In this document: in pieces, positions 51,303 to 57,844 of the stretch
Layout: every line of letters begins with the position of its first letter
Position numbering within the stretch: the first letter of the stretch is position 1
From: Candidatus Gugararchaeum adminiculabundum
GTDB taxonomy: Archaea; Micrarchaeota; Micrarchaeia; Burarchaeales; Gugararchaeaceae
DNA: 64,000 nt
Assembly (NCBI GenBank): GCA_902384795.1
Contig: CABMDC010000018.1
Coordinates: 1-64,000 of the forward strand
Reading direction: 5' to 3'
Program-made: the position numbers and the translations under genes
The notes under the pieces: model-generated
Databases searched by the model: none
Told to the model about the DNA's origin: nothing
Seen by the model: only the letters and a program-made list of their open reading frames with translations

Positions 51303-51755
51303 ATGACCTCTGATTATGAAGAAATTGAAACGCAAGAGAACGATATTAGGAAAACGATAGAACGGTATCTTGCCAAGAATCAAAAAGCAACGATAAACGA
51401 GATAGCTGAAGCGACTGAACTATCATGGGCGACAGTAAAAAAACACTTGGAGCACCTAGAAGCTATAGGCAGAGTGCATGAAGAATCAGGGAAGAACTCG
51501 CATTTGTATTACATTAATGGAAATGGAAAGTGGCAAAAAAAAGTTGAGCTTACGGGCAATCATACGCTATTTCTGGATACATTTATTTCTCCATTTGGAA
51601 AACCATTTTTGAGGATAAAAGAAACGAAAAAGACCAACGACCGATGGATGGTGATAGGGGAGATAATGATCACAAAGGAAAAACTGGGGGAAGTAAAAAA
51701 ATTTCTGGAGATAGTAGAAAAGAACATAGATGAGTATGGCACGGGAGGAGCGTAA
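51303..51755 (+). CDS. winged-helix transcription regulator
   Basis: A 150-residue protein. The helix-turn-helix is clear at about residues 25-60: ATINEIAEATELSWATVKKH as the recognition unit followed by LEHLEAIGRVHEES as wing-side helix. Residues 60-110 are a beta-rich segment and the last 40 a helix with KLGEVKKFLEIVEKN. ATG 51303 lies at the leaderless distance from a TATA box; an upstream TTG (51285) would lie closer to the box and is less likely. It probably controls the divergent three-gene unit and itself. The effector is unknown. Confidence 0.75.
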   Translation: MTSDYEEIETQENDIRKTIERYLAKNQKATINEIAEATELSWATVKKHLEHLEAIGRVHEESGKNSHLYYINGNGKWQKKVELTGNHTLFLDTFISPFGKPFLRIKETKKTNDRWMVIGEIMITKEKLGEVKKFLEIVEKNIDEYGTGGA

Positions 51756-51971
51756 TAGTCCGGAATGGAAACGACCCTAGTGTTGGCACTCGATACGAGG
51801 GGTGCGGGGCCAAAACCGCAAAAACAATGTAATGGCCCTGCGTGGGAACAGCCGTAGAATTGGAACGGTGCGCCACGGCGGAAATTTGTGGCTCGCTGTC
51901 CGAGGAGGCAAGTGGTAGAAAGATATTTAAACATCAGCTGGAAAAAGAGGAAACAACCAAAGGTGATATTG
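51756..51971 (+). other. GC-rich, possibly structured intergenic segment with promoter of the PRC gene
   Basis: No gene is seen in these 216 bases. The segment at 51790-51842 can fold into two hairpins, one from GCACTCG with CGAG...GTGC and another from GCGGGGCCA with TGGCCCTGC (one mismatch). A 15-bp repeat copy sits at 51843-51857. The right end has the TATA box ATATTTAAA at 51923-51931 and a GGTGAT at 51962-51967 for the following gene. It might contain a small RNA, but no RNase P, SRP or C/D-box signature was recognised. Confidence 0.35.
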
Positions 51972-52229
51972 ATGGGCAAATTCTCGATTGCAAAGCAACT
52001 GGCAGGAAGGAGACTTGTAACCAATGACGGAGAGGAAATAGGGAAACTTGTTGACATTATGATCAGCGAGGTAAACGGCAAGATGGAATCACTCCTGATT
52101 GAGCCGAATTTGGACAATCCGACGGCACGCAGGCTCAAGAAGGACGATGGCATGATTATCGTACCCTATAAAGCGGTGTTGGCTGCTAGCGACTTTATTA
52201 TCGTGGACCGCCGAGCGCTCGGTGTCTGA
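51972..52229 (+). CDS. PRC-barrel domain protein
   Basis: An 85-residue protein that is essentially one PRC barrel: AKQLAGRRLVTNDGEEIGKL, then VDIMISEVNGKMESLLIEPN, and ending IIVPYKAVLAASDFIIVDR. Archaeal single-domain PRC proteins are common, and some take part in cell division (the CdpB group), while others bind RNA or photosynthetic partners elsewhere. The start follows a GGTGAT with a TATA box 45 nt upstream. Which role applies here is unknown; the cell-division type is the best-studied archaeal one. Confidence 0.85.
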   Translation: MGKFSIAKQLAGRRLVTNDGEEIGKLVDIMISEVNGKMESLLIEPNLDNPTARRLKKDDGMIIVPYKAVLAASDFIIVDRRALGV

Positions 52230-52348
52230 TTTTCAGGTTTTTAACCAGTTAAATTCTTCTTTTTAGTTTTCTTTTTACCTAGCCCCGTCTCGGGCTGAAC
52301 CGGTCAATTTTTATTCATCCTTGGGCAGAATAGTAGCGGTGTGGCACT

Positions 52349-52837
52349 ATGGGTGAAATGAAACAAGTAAGCAGCAGGCTCGTTATGGATACTTCGGAAG
52401 CGCTAACAAAGGAGAAAGTCATAACCGCCCTGTTTACACTCCCTGAAGAGCAAAGACGGGTGCTGGGGAAGAAACTCAATGATTTTGTCAGGGGAACCGC
52501 AAAGTCGATGAGCTATCAGTTTGGGGAGGAAAAACAGCAGAGGCCCCAGAAGTTTGAACTTAGATCTACCCCTGTCCGGGAGGGCGAGGAAAGCGACCTG
52601 GGGCGCGCGGTAAGGAAAATGCAACGATTTGAGAAAAAAGCGGATAAAGTTCTTGGGCTCAAGGGACAGGGATGGAAATCAGTTAACCCGACCGGGAATC
52701 TGCTTAAACAGAAAATTGTAATTGAAAAGGGGAACGGCGCTGTTAATGTTAAAATCGGGGATGGCGTGAAAATATCTGGCCAATGGCAGGGCAGCCCCAA
52801 GGAATTTGAAGAATTGGTGAAGAAAATATTCAAGTAA
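52349..52837 (+). CDS. hypothetical protein
   Basis: A 162-residue protein, no family recognised. The N-terminal 45 residues are helical (LTKEKVITALFTLPEEQRRVLGKKL). The middle is polar and basic with QQRPQKFELRST, and the C-terminal part from about 110 is beta-rich (KIVIEKGNGAVNVKIGDGVKISG) followed by a helix PKEFEELVKKIFK. It stands 10 bp before rnhB and is likely co-transcribed with it. The upstream gap holds a T-rich tract after the PRC gene and an AGCCC/GGGCT hairpin. Confidence 0.55.
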   Translation: MGEMKQVSSRLVMDTSEALTKEKVITALFTLPEEQRRVLGKKLNDFVRGTAKSMSYQFGEEKQQRPQKFELRSTPVREGEESDLGRAVRKMQRFEKKADKVLGLKGQGWKSVNPTGNLLKQKIVIEKGNGAVNVKIGDGVKISGQWQGSPKEFEELVKKIFK

Positions 52838-52847
52838 GGGTCTTTTT

Positions 52848-53516
52848 GTGGTACAGATTATTGCAGGAGTTGACGAGGCCGGAAGGGGCTGTATTATCGG
52901 CCCGCTGGTCCTGTGCATAGCCGCATCCACGCTGGAGAACGGAAGACAGCTCAAGAAATTGGGAGTAAAGGATTCCAAATTGCTTTCGCCCGCCAGCCGT
53001 GAAAGGCTGATTTCCAATGTGAAGGCCATAAGCGAAACAGTGGTGGTGCAGGTCACTGCCCAGGAACTAAATGAGATGATGAAAACCAAATCGCTCAATG
53101 AAATCGAGGCGATCAAAATCGCGGAAGGACTGGCACTGCTGAAATCAGAGCCGGAGATCATCTACATCGACTCACCTGACGCCGACCCATCGATGTTTGA
53201 GAAAAGAATCAGGAAATATTACAGCGGAAAGGCGAAGGTTGTCTGCGAGAACCATGCTGATTCGAACCACACTATTGTCGGAGCCGCCTCGATTGTTGCG
53301 AAGGTGGAAAGGGACAGGGAAATCGAGAAAATAAAGAAAATTGTTGGCGAGAATTTCAACTCTGGTTACACTTCGGATGAGATAACAATGGAATTCCTGA
53401 AAAGAAGGGTGAACGAGGAGATTGTGCTCCAGTTTGTGAGAATTAGATGGGAAACCTTTGACAGGCTGAAACAGAGAAAATTGGGAGAATTTGGAGAAGA
53501 GAAAGAAAACCAATAG
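52848..53516 (+). CDS. rnhB: ribonuclease HII
   Basis: A 222-residue enzyme that cleaves RNA in RNA-DNA hybrids and removes single ribonucleotides. The catalytic DEDD residues are visible: GVDEAGRGCIIGPL near the start, VKDSKLLSPASRERL, YIDSPDADPS, and ENHADSNHTIVGAASIVAKVERD with the conserved Ala-Asp. The GTG start at 52848 gives MVQIIAGVDEAGRG, the correct N-terminus. It follows the hypothetical gene by 10 bp. Confidence 0.95.
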   Translation: MVQIIAGVDEAGRGCIIGPLVLCIAASTLENGRQLKKLGVKDSKLLSPASRERLISNVKAISETVVVQVTAQELNEMMKTKSLNEIEAIKIAEGLALLKSEPEIIYIDSPDADPSMFEKRIRKYYSGKAKVVCENHADSNHTIVGAASIVAKVERDREIEKIKKIVGENFNSGYTSDEITMEFLKRRVNEEIVLQFVRIRWETFDRLKQRKLGEFGEEKENQ

Positions 53517-53554
53517 GCTCATTTTATTAAATCTAGACGGCAAAATCTATTCCT

Positions 53555-55120
53555 ATGAACAAAGTCGCTGTTTCGGAATATAACGAACTGGTGAACAAAG
53601 GCCTTAAGCTGCCAAAGAGGGTCAGGATTTTAGACACCACTTTGCGCGATGGCGAGCAGACGCCAGGCGTTTCCTTCAAGAAGGAGGAGAAAATCGAAAT
53701 AGCCGAGGCAGTGGACGGATTGGGCGTTGATTTCATTGAAGCAGGGTTTCCGATTAATTCCCAGCCTGAATTCGATGTTGTTAAAGAGATTGCCGGAATG
53801 GGATTAAAGGCGAAGGTTGTCGCGCTTGCACGTGTTTTGGACCAGGATTTGGATTCGGCCATGAAAACAGAGTGCGGCATGGTGCACACGTTTGTTTCAA
53901 CCAGTGATATTCATTTGCAGTATCAGATGAACAAGACGAGAAGCGAAGTGAAAGCGCTCGCAGTTTCAGCCGTGCGAAAAGTGAAGCAGGCTGGCTTCAT
54001 TTGCTTGTTTTCAGCAATGGATGCCACCAGGACTCCGATGAATTACTTGAGTGAAGTGCTGAAGGCAGTTGAAGCTGAAGGGGTTGACTACATCAATGTT
54101 CCGGATACCGTGGGAGTTATGCATCCGTCTGCCATGAGGCATTTTATTACCGAAGTCAAGAAACAGGTCAAGACTCCGATTGATGTGCACAATCACAATG
54201 ACTATGGATTGGCTGTGGCGAATTCGCTTGCCGCGGTTGAAGCCGGCGCTGATGGAGTGCAGGTAACGGTGAATGGAATGGGTGAAAGGTCGGGCAATGC
54301 GAGCGTTGAGCAGGTGGTAATGGCATTGCACACGCTCTATGGAATCAAGACGAATGTGAAAACTGAAAAATTGACCGCTGTTTCAAAATTGGTTGCCAAG
54401 TATTCTGAAGCACCATTGGCTCCGTTCTTCCCCATTGTCGGGGATAACGCGTTTGCCCATGAGAGCGGGATTCATGCCCATGCTGTAATGAGGAGCTCGG
54501 ATACTTTTGAGCCGTTCCCTGCCGAGATGGTCGGCCAAAAGAGCAGAATTGTAATTGGAAAACATTCGGGCAAAGCGGCCATTGAAGCGACACTCAAAAC
54601 ATTGGGATACGAAAAAGTGGACCAGAAATTGCTAGTGGACATTACAAACAAAATCAAGGAATTGGCTGAATCCAAGAAAAGAGTTTATGACGAGGATGTC
54701 GTGGCAGTGGCTGAGGATATTTTGGGCTATGCGAAAAAGGAGAAGCCCTTGATTATTGTTGATGAAGTGTCGGTGATGACTGGAAATAAGATTACTCCAA
54801 CAGCTAGTGTTGTATTGCGCTATGGAAATGATATTTTGAAAGGTGCTGCCCAGGGAGTCGGGCCAGTGGATGCGGCGAGCAATGCGATTAGGCAGATTGT
54901 AGGGAATGAGGCGAAAATTGTCTTGAAGGAGTATAATTTGAGGGCGATTACCGGCGGAACTGACGCTTTAGCAGATGTCACGATAAAAATTGAAAATGAA
55001 AAAGGAAGGCAATTCGTAGCGAACGCAGTGAAAGAGGATATTGTGATGGCGAGCGTGGAAGCTTTGATTAGGGCCGTGAATGATGCGGTGAGAGAGAAGC
55101 ATAAACAGGAGAAGAAATAG
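53555..55120 (+). CDS. 2-isopropylmalate/citramalate/homocitrate synthase family
   Basis: A 521-residue acetyl-CoA-dependent carbon-chain-elongating enzyme. The HMGL-like domain has ILDTTLRDGEQTPGVSF, HTFVSTSDIHL, NVPDTVGVMHP, DVHNHNDYGLAVANSLAA (metal-binding His) and NGMGERSGNASVE. The C-terminal LeuA regulatory domain is present from about 390 (GNKITPTASVVL, DPV-type GGTDALADV). It resembles LeuA and CimA alike. No leuB, leuC or leuD lies in the window, so the pathway is not settled; leucine, isoleucine via citramalate, or a coenzyme pathway are possible. Confidence 0.88.
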   Translation: MNKVAVSEYNELVNKGLKLPKRVRILDTTLRDGEQTPGVSFKKEEKIEIAEAVDGLGVDFIEAGFPINSQPEFDVVKEIAGMGLKAKVVALARVLDQDLDSAMKTECGMVHTFVSTSDIHLQYQMNKTRSEVKALAVSAVRKVKQAGFICLFSAMDATRTPMNYLSEVLKAVEAEGVDYINVPDTVGVMHPSAMRHFITEVKKQVKTPIDVHNHNDYGLAVANSLAAVEAGADGVQVTVNGMGERSGNASVEQVVMALHTLYGIKTNVKTEKLTAVSKLVAKYSEAPLAPFFPIVGDNAFAHESGIHAHAVMRSSDTFEPFPAEMVGQKSRIVIGKHSGKAAIEATLKTLGYEKVDQKLLVDITNKIKELAESKKRVYDEDVVAVAEDILGYAKKEKPLIIVDEVSVMTGNKITPTASVVLRYGNDILKGAAQGVGPVDAASNAIRQIVGNEAKIVLKEYNLRAITGGTDALADVTIKIENEKGRQFVANAVKEDIVMASVEALIRAVNDAVREKHKQEKK

Positions 55121-55128
55121 GTGTGAAA

Positions 55129-55407
55129 ATGATGGAAAAAATGATTCTTGATATTGCACCTAATTCGTGCGGACCGAGCTGCTTCTCGCACCAGGCGGCT
55201 TTTTGTATCTATTTTAAAGCAGCTCCATTCGTTGCGTTTGCTCTTCTTATGATTGGCGGAGCGCTGTATATTGCAAGCAGAAACGCGAAAACCGAGGAGA
55301 AAACCCGCAAAAAAATTAGAATCTCTGCGATTGTAGTTTTGGTTGGCGCTTTAGTCGCGATAGTGATTGCTTTGATACCGCTGACGAGTTCCTTTAAAAT
55401 GTGCTAA
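55129..55407 (+). CDS. small two-helix membrane protein
   Basis: A 92-residue protein. The N-terminal 25 residues carry three to four Cys (NSCGPSCFSHQAAFC) that could form a disulfide or bind metal outside the membrane. Helices at about 31-50 and 64-84 follow with a basic loop KTEEKTRKKIR between them. ATG 55129 has GGTG a few bases upstream; ATG 55132 is possible. It is 8 bp after the synthase gene and probably in its operon. The family is unknown. Confidence 0.55.
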   Translation: MMEKMILDIAPNSCGPSCFSHQAAFCIYFKAAPFVAFALLMIGGALYIASRNAKTEEKTRKKIRISAIVVLVGALVAIVIALIPLTSSFKMC

Positions 55408-55425
55408 ACTCAAAATAGATTTTAG

Positions 55426-55812
55426 CTAAGCCAGCTCGTATATTTTTCTGTCTATTATTTCGGCCTTTGTTTCGGTCATTGTAAAATTCTTATCTGCTTC
55501 ATTCAATTCGCTCAAATAAAAGAAGCGCCATCCTTTCCTGCTTAATTTCCAGGCAATCATGGTTGTGATTCCGGTGAGCTCTTCCCATCGCTTTAGCTCT
55601 GCGAACTTATCCTTGCGAATTGCGATGCTGCTCGAATCCCAGGCCTTGCACTCGAACCCGTACTGCCTTCCGTGCTTGAATGCGAGGAAATCAGGGCAGG
55701 CATAGCCGACCCCTGAGCCTGCTGCGCGTATAAGTGCATAGCCTTTTTGCGAAAAAAGCTCCATTAGTTCGCGCTCGTTTCTTGCGCCCTTGGCGTATTT
55801 TGGTGCTGCCAT
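55426..55812 (-). CDS. hjc: Holliday junction resolvase Hjc
   Basis: A 128-residue archaeal resolvase. The nuclease fold of the PD-(D/E)xK type shows NERELMELFSQKGYALIRAAGSG with the conserved Glu and Arg, CPDFLAFKHGRQYGFECKAWD carrying the catalytic Asp, Glu and Lys, and a helix with KFAELKRWEELTG. It cuts four-way junctions in recombination and repair. The length is typical. It is convergent to the membrane protein gene and divergent from the CBS gene, with 37 bp between starts. Confidence 0.9.
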   Translation of the reverse strand: MAAPKYAKGARNERELMELFSQKGYALIRAAGSGVGYACPDFLAFKHGRQYGFECKAWDSSSIAIRKDKFAELKRWEELTGITTMIAWKLSRKGWRFFYLSELNEADKNFTMTETKAEIIDRKIYELA

Positions 55813-55849
55813 AAACAGGTTTTTATATTCGACCGATTAATATAGGTTC

Positions 55850-56395
55850 ATGAAAACTGACATACCGATTTCCGACGTAATGAAGCATGGTGTAATCACC
55901 GTGGATATTGGGAAAACCGCAGTGGATGTTGCCCAATCGCTGAAAAAGAACAACATCGGCTGCGTGATTGTTACGCAAAAGGGCAAGGCCCGCGGAATAG
56001 TGACCGAAAGGGACATAGTGCAAAAGGTCATTGCGCTCGGAAAGGATGCTAAAAAGGCGAAGGTCCAGGATTTCATGAGCACCCCGCTGCGGGTGATTAA
56101 GGACAAGGACAGCATCCAGGATGCGGCAGAGGCAATGAAGGTCTACAATGTGAAAAGGCTGCCTGTGATTAATGCCAAGGGCCAGCTGATTGGAATAGTG
56201 ACCGAGAGCGACATGGTGCGCGTGCTCCCTGGGCTGGTTGAAGTGCTTCTTGAGAAAAAACAGTATGACGAGTTCAGGCCCAATGAGGAACTGACTGGTT
56301 TGTGCTCAATCTGTGGATTGCACAGCGACAGCCTGGTCAGGGAAGACAATGGAAAGCTCGTGTGCGAAGAGTGCGCCGAAGAAGAGGAAGTCTGA
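55850..56395 (+). CDS. CBS-pair protein with C-terminal zinc ribbon
   Basis: A 181-residue protein. Two CBS domains occupy residues 5-60 and 70-128: VMKHGVITVDIGKTAVDVAQ, GIVTERDIVQKV, then FMSTPLRVIKDKDSIQDAAE and GIVTESDMVRVL. A zinc ribbon ends the protein: CSICGLHSDSLV and CEECAEEEE. CBS pairs sense adenine nucleotides such as AMP, ATP or SAM. The zinc ribbon suggests contact with nucleic acid or a partner. Similar CBS-zinc-ribbon proteins are known in archaea; the target here is not known. Confidence 0.85.
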   Translation: MKTDIPISDVMKHGVITVDIGKTAVDVAQSLKKNNIGCVIVTQKGKARGIVTERDIVQKVIALGKDAKKAKVQDFMSTPLRVIKDKDSIQDAAEAMKVYNVKRLPVINAKGQLIGIVTESDMVRVLPGLVEVLLEKKQYDEFRPNEELTGLCSICGLHSDSLVREDNGKLVCEECAEEEEV

Positions 56396-56403
56396 ATCAG
56401 TAG

Positions 56404-57129
56404 CTATCTATGAATTCCCTTGGCTAGCCTTGCCCCGCGGCCGGATTCCCGGGGAGGAATTTGAACGTGAGTTGTCGTACCTCGATCCCTTGCGCTTTTC
56501 TGCCGGTTGTTGTGGGTTTTTACCCTGAATTCGTCGTCTTCTTTTGAGTGTCTTTTCGCGCTGTCTTGTTTTTCCTGGTCTGCCTCGCTGAGTTGCAGGA
56601 ATATTTGACCAATCGTTCTACGCTTTTCTTTAGGGCCGCCATTCTCGAGAAGTTCCCTTACTTTTGCGTTTACCCGGTGAAGGTCCAAACCTTCGCAATT
56701 TGCAATCAGGTCGCCTGCCAGTTTGAGAGGGCCTTTGCTTTCGCCAGGGGTTTCCCCGAAGCCGGTTGAGTGTTCAAGGGCCGCGAGTATAAACAGTTCC
56801 GCAAGCACCGGATGCTTGGCCAATGTTTCCTGGAGCGCTTCGTAAACAGTGGTTTTGACTTTTTGGTGTAAAGTGACATTATCTAAAAATTCGACTGCTT
56901 CCATGAAAAGCGGTAGAAGTTCTCGGGGAGCGGCTTCGTTCAGTTCTAACATAGCAGATATGCCTGGCTTGGCTGCCTTTGCAAGCCGGTGATAATAGGA
57001 AGTGGGATTTGCTGAGGGATGCCCAGTCGCCATGTTTGCGTTTTGCAGGGTCTCGGAGAGGTCGTTGACTATCTGTTTGAAGTAAAACACCAGCGTGTCT
57101 GTCGGTGCATCGATAGTGGTTTTTGCCAT
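56404..57129 (-). CDS. hypothetical helical protein
   Basis: A 241-residue soluble protein, not recognised. Most of it is amphipathic helix (TDTLVFYFKQIVNDLSETL, LAKAAKPGISAMLELNE, VYEALQETLAKHPVLAELF), and the last 60 residues are polar, basic and probably disordered, ending in SGRGARLAKGIHR. The gene is divergent from the H/ACA-like RNA and DUF167 region. Codon use and the coherent amphipathic pattern support a real gene. No function is suggested by neighbours. Confidence 0.5.
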   Translation of the reverse strand: MAKTTIDAPTDTLVFYFKQIVNDLSETLQNANMATGHPSANPTSYYHRLAKAAKPGISAMLELNEAAPRELLPLFMEAVEFLDNVTLHQKVKTTVYEALQETLAKHPVLAELFILAALEHSTGFGETPGESKGPLKLAGDLIANCEGLDLHRVNAKVRELLENGGPKEKRRTIGQIFLQLSEADQEKQDSAKRHSKEDDEFRVKTHNNRQKSARDRGTTTHVQIPPRESGRGARLAKGIHR

Positions 57130-57206
57130 AATAAACCCCCATTTGTTAGTCGTTATTAGGGTATTTGTGTGGTTATCCTTTTAACCCTTATTCCGGCCAG
57201 GGAAAG

Positions 57207-57215
57207 CTATTTAAG
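57207..57215 (+). promoter_or_regulatory. TATA box before the structured RNA
   Basis: CTATTTAAG lies about 29 nt before the first base of the perfect stem at 57240, the spacing expected from an archaeal TATA box to its transcription start. It lies 145 nt from the DUF167 start codon, so a leaderless DUF167 message is not produced from it; the RNA would be first. Confidence 0.5.
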
Positions 57216-57239
57216 CGGCAAAGTATAGAATATATCTAC

Positions 57240-57303
57240 CTGTGCATGGATGGCTACGGGAGCACTTCGGTGCTTTGAACGCTAGTCAACAGTGCACAGA
57301 ACA
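57240..57303 (+). ncRNA. candidate H/ACA guide RNA
   Basis: A closed fold is formed by CTGTGCA (57240-57246) with TGCACAG (57293-57299), seven perfect pairs. An internal loop follows with 5 nt on each side (TGGAT and AACAG), then a second stem GGCTA/TAGTC and an apical hairpin AGCAC-TTCG-GTGCT with an asymmetric loop between them. ACA at 57301-57303 directly follows the basal stem. This is the layout of an archaeal H/ACA RNA: basal stem, pseudouridylation pocket, upper stem and ACA. A TATA box is placed correctly upstream. The predicted target reads CUGUU-U-N-AUCCA; no match was confirmed. Confidence 0.45.
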
Positions 57304-57351
57304 TTCATTTGTTTGCAAAGAGTTCACGCTCATTTTGCGGGTGCAGGAAAC

Positions 57352-57615
57352 TTGACGAAAGTCCGTGTGAAGGTTGTCCCGAATTCCCGCAGATTCTCAG
57401 TGCAGTCCGAATCAGGAGTGATTCGGATAAAGCTCAGGTCGGCTCCGGAAAAGGGAGAGGCCAACAGGGAGCTCGTAAGGGAGCTTTCAGGGCTATTGGA
57501 CTGCAGTGTGGAAATCGTGCGCGGGCATGCAAGCAAAACAAAGGAGCTTGAGCTAGGCTTGGGCGATGATGAATTGAAAAGGAAATTATTGGAGTTGAAT
57601 AAACAAAAAAAGTAA
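57352..57615 (+). CDS. DUF167 (YggU) family protein
   Basis: An 87-residue protein. The start is TTG 57352, with GGTG ten bases upstream; the earlier frame would read through the RNA stem. The family signature is complete: KVRVKVVPNSRRFSV, IRIKLRSAPEKGEANRELV and a helix with SKTKELELGL. Family members are small mixed alpha-beta proteins of unknown function, common in bacteria and archaea. It lies between the candidate RNA and dnaG. Confidence 0.85.
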   Translation: MTKVRVKVVPNSRRFSVQSESGVIRIKLRSAPEKGEANRELVRELSGLLDCSVEIVRGHASKTKELELGLGDDELKRKLLELNKQKK

Positions 57616-57727
57616 GAGAGTAAAAACAAAAAATGAAAGCACGTTAGCAATTCAGATGGTGTTGTATTGAAATGCAAGTCATTCTCACTGATTTCATCCG
57701 CAAAGGGCGAGGGCTTTTTGCAGGAGC

Positions 57728-57766
57728 GGGCAGAACCGAACCTAGCTTCGGCTGGCGGGTTTGCCC
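57728..57766 (+). other. hairpin in the leader region of dnaG
   Basis: GGGCAGAACC pairs with GGGTTTGCCC in a ten-base helix with one mismatch, topped by a five-pair CTAGC/GCTGG hairpin with a TTCG loop. The 228-bp gap between the DUF167 gene and dnaG (57616-57844) holds no reading frame. It may be a leader structure or a small RNA; no known family is recognised. The GGTGA for dnaG lies further downstream at 57836-57840. Confidence 0.3.
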
Positions 57767-57844
57767 AAAGAAATAGAGCGAAGAACGACTAATTTTCAAC
57801 AATATCATTTCACGGATTGCTGGTGCAATTAACAGGTGAAATGA

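Larger units (their letters stand above)
50606..51857. mobile_element. candidate small integrated island behind endA
   Basis: This block lies between the two copies of the 15-bp direct repeat, the second copy included. It holds three tiny minus-strand genes and a divergent winged-helix gene, with more A/T-rich, T-heavy codons than the polC-endA genes before it or the rnhB/leuA genes after it. Ending of the left repeat exactly at the endA stop codon resembles attachment-site capture of a gene 3' end. No integrase or transposase is present, so it could be a decayed or satellite element, or a local duplication scar. Confidence 0.4.

Noticed and set aside
51756-51970. RNase P or SRP RNA in the gap after the winged-helix gene
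   Set aside because: Neither the conserved RNase P regions nor the SRP domain IV sequence is present, and the gap is too short for archaeal SRP RNA.
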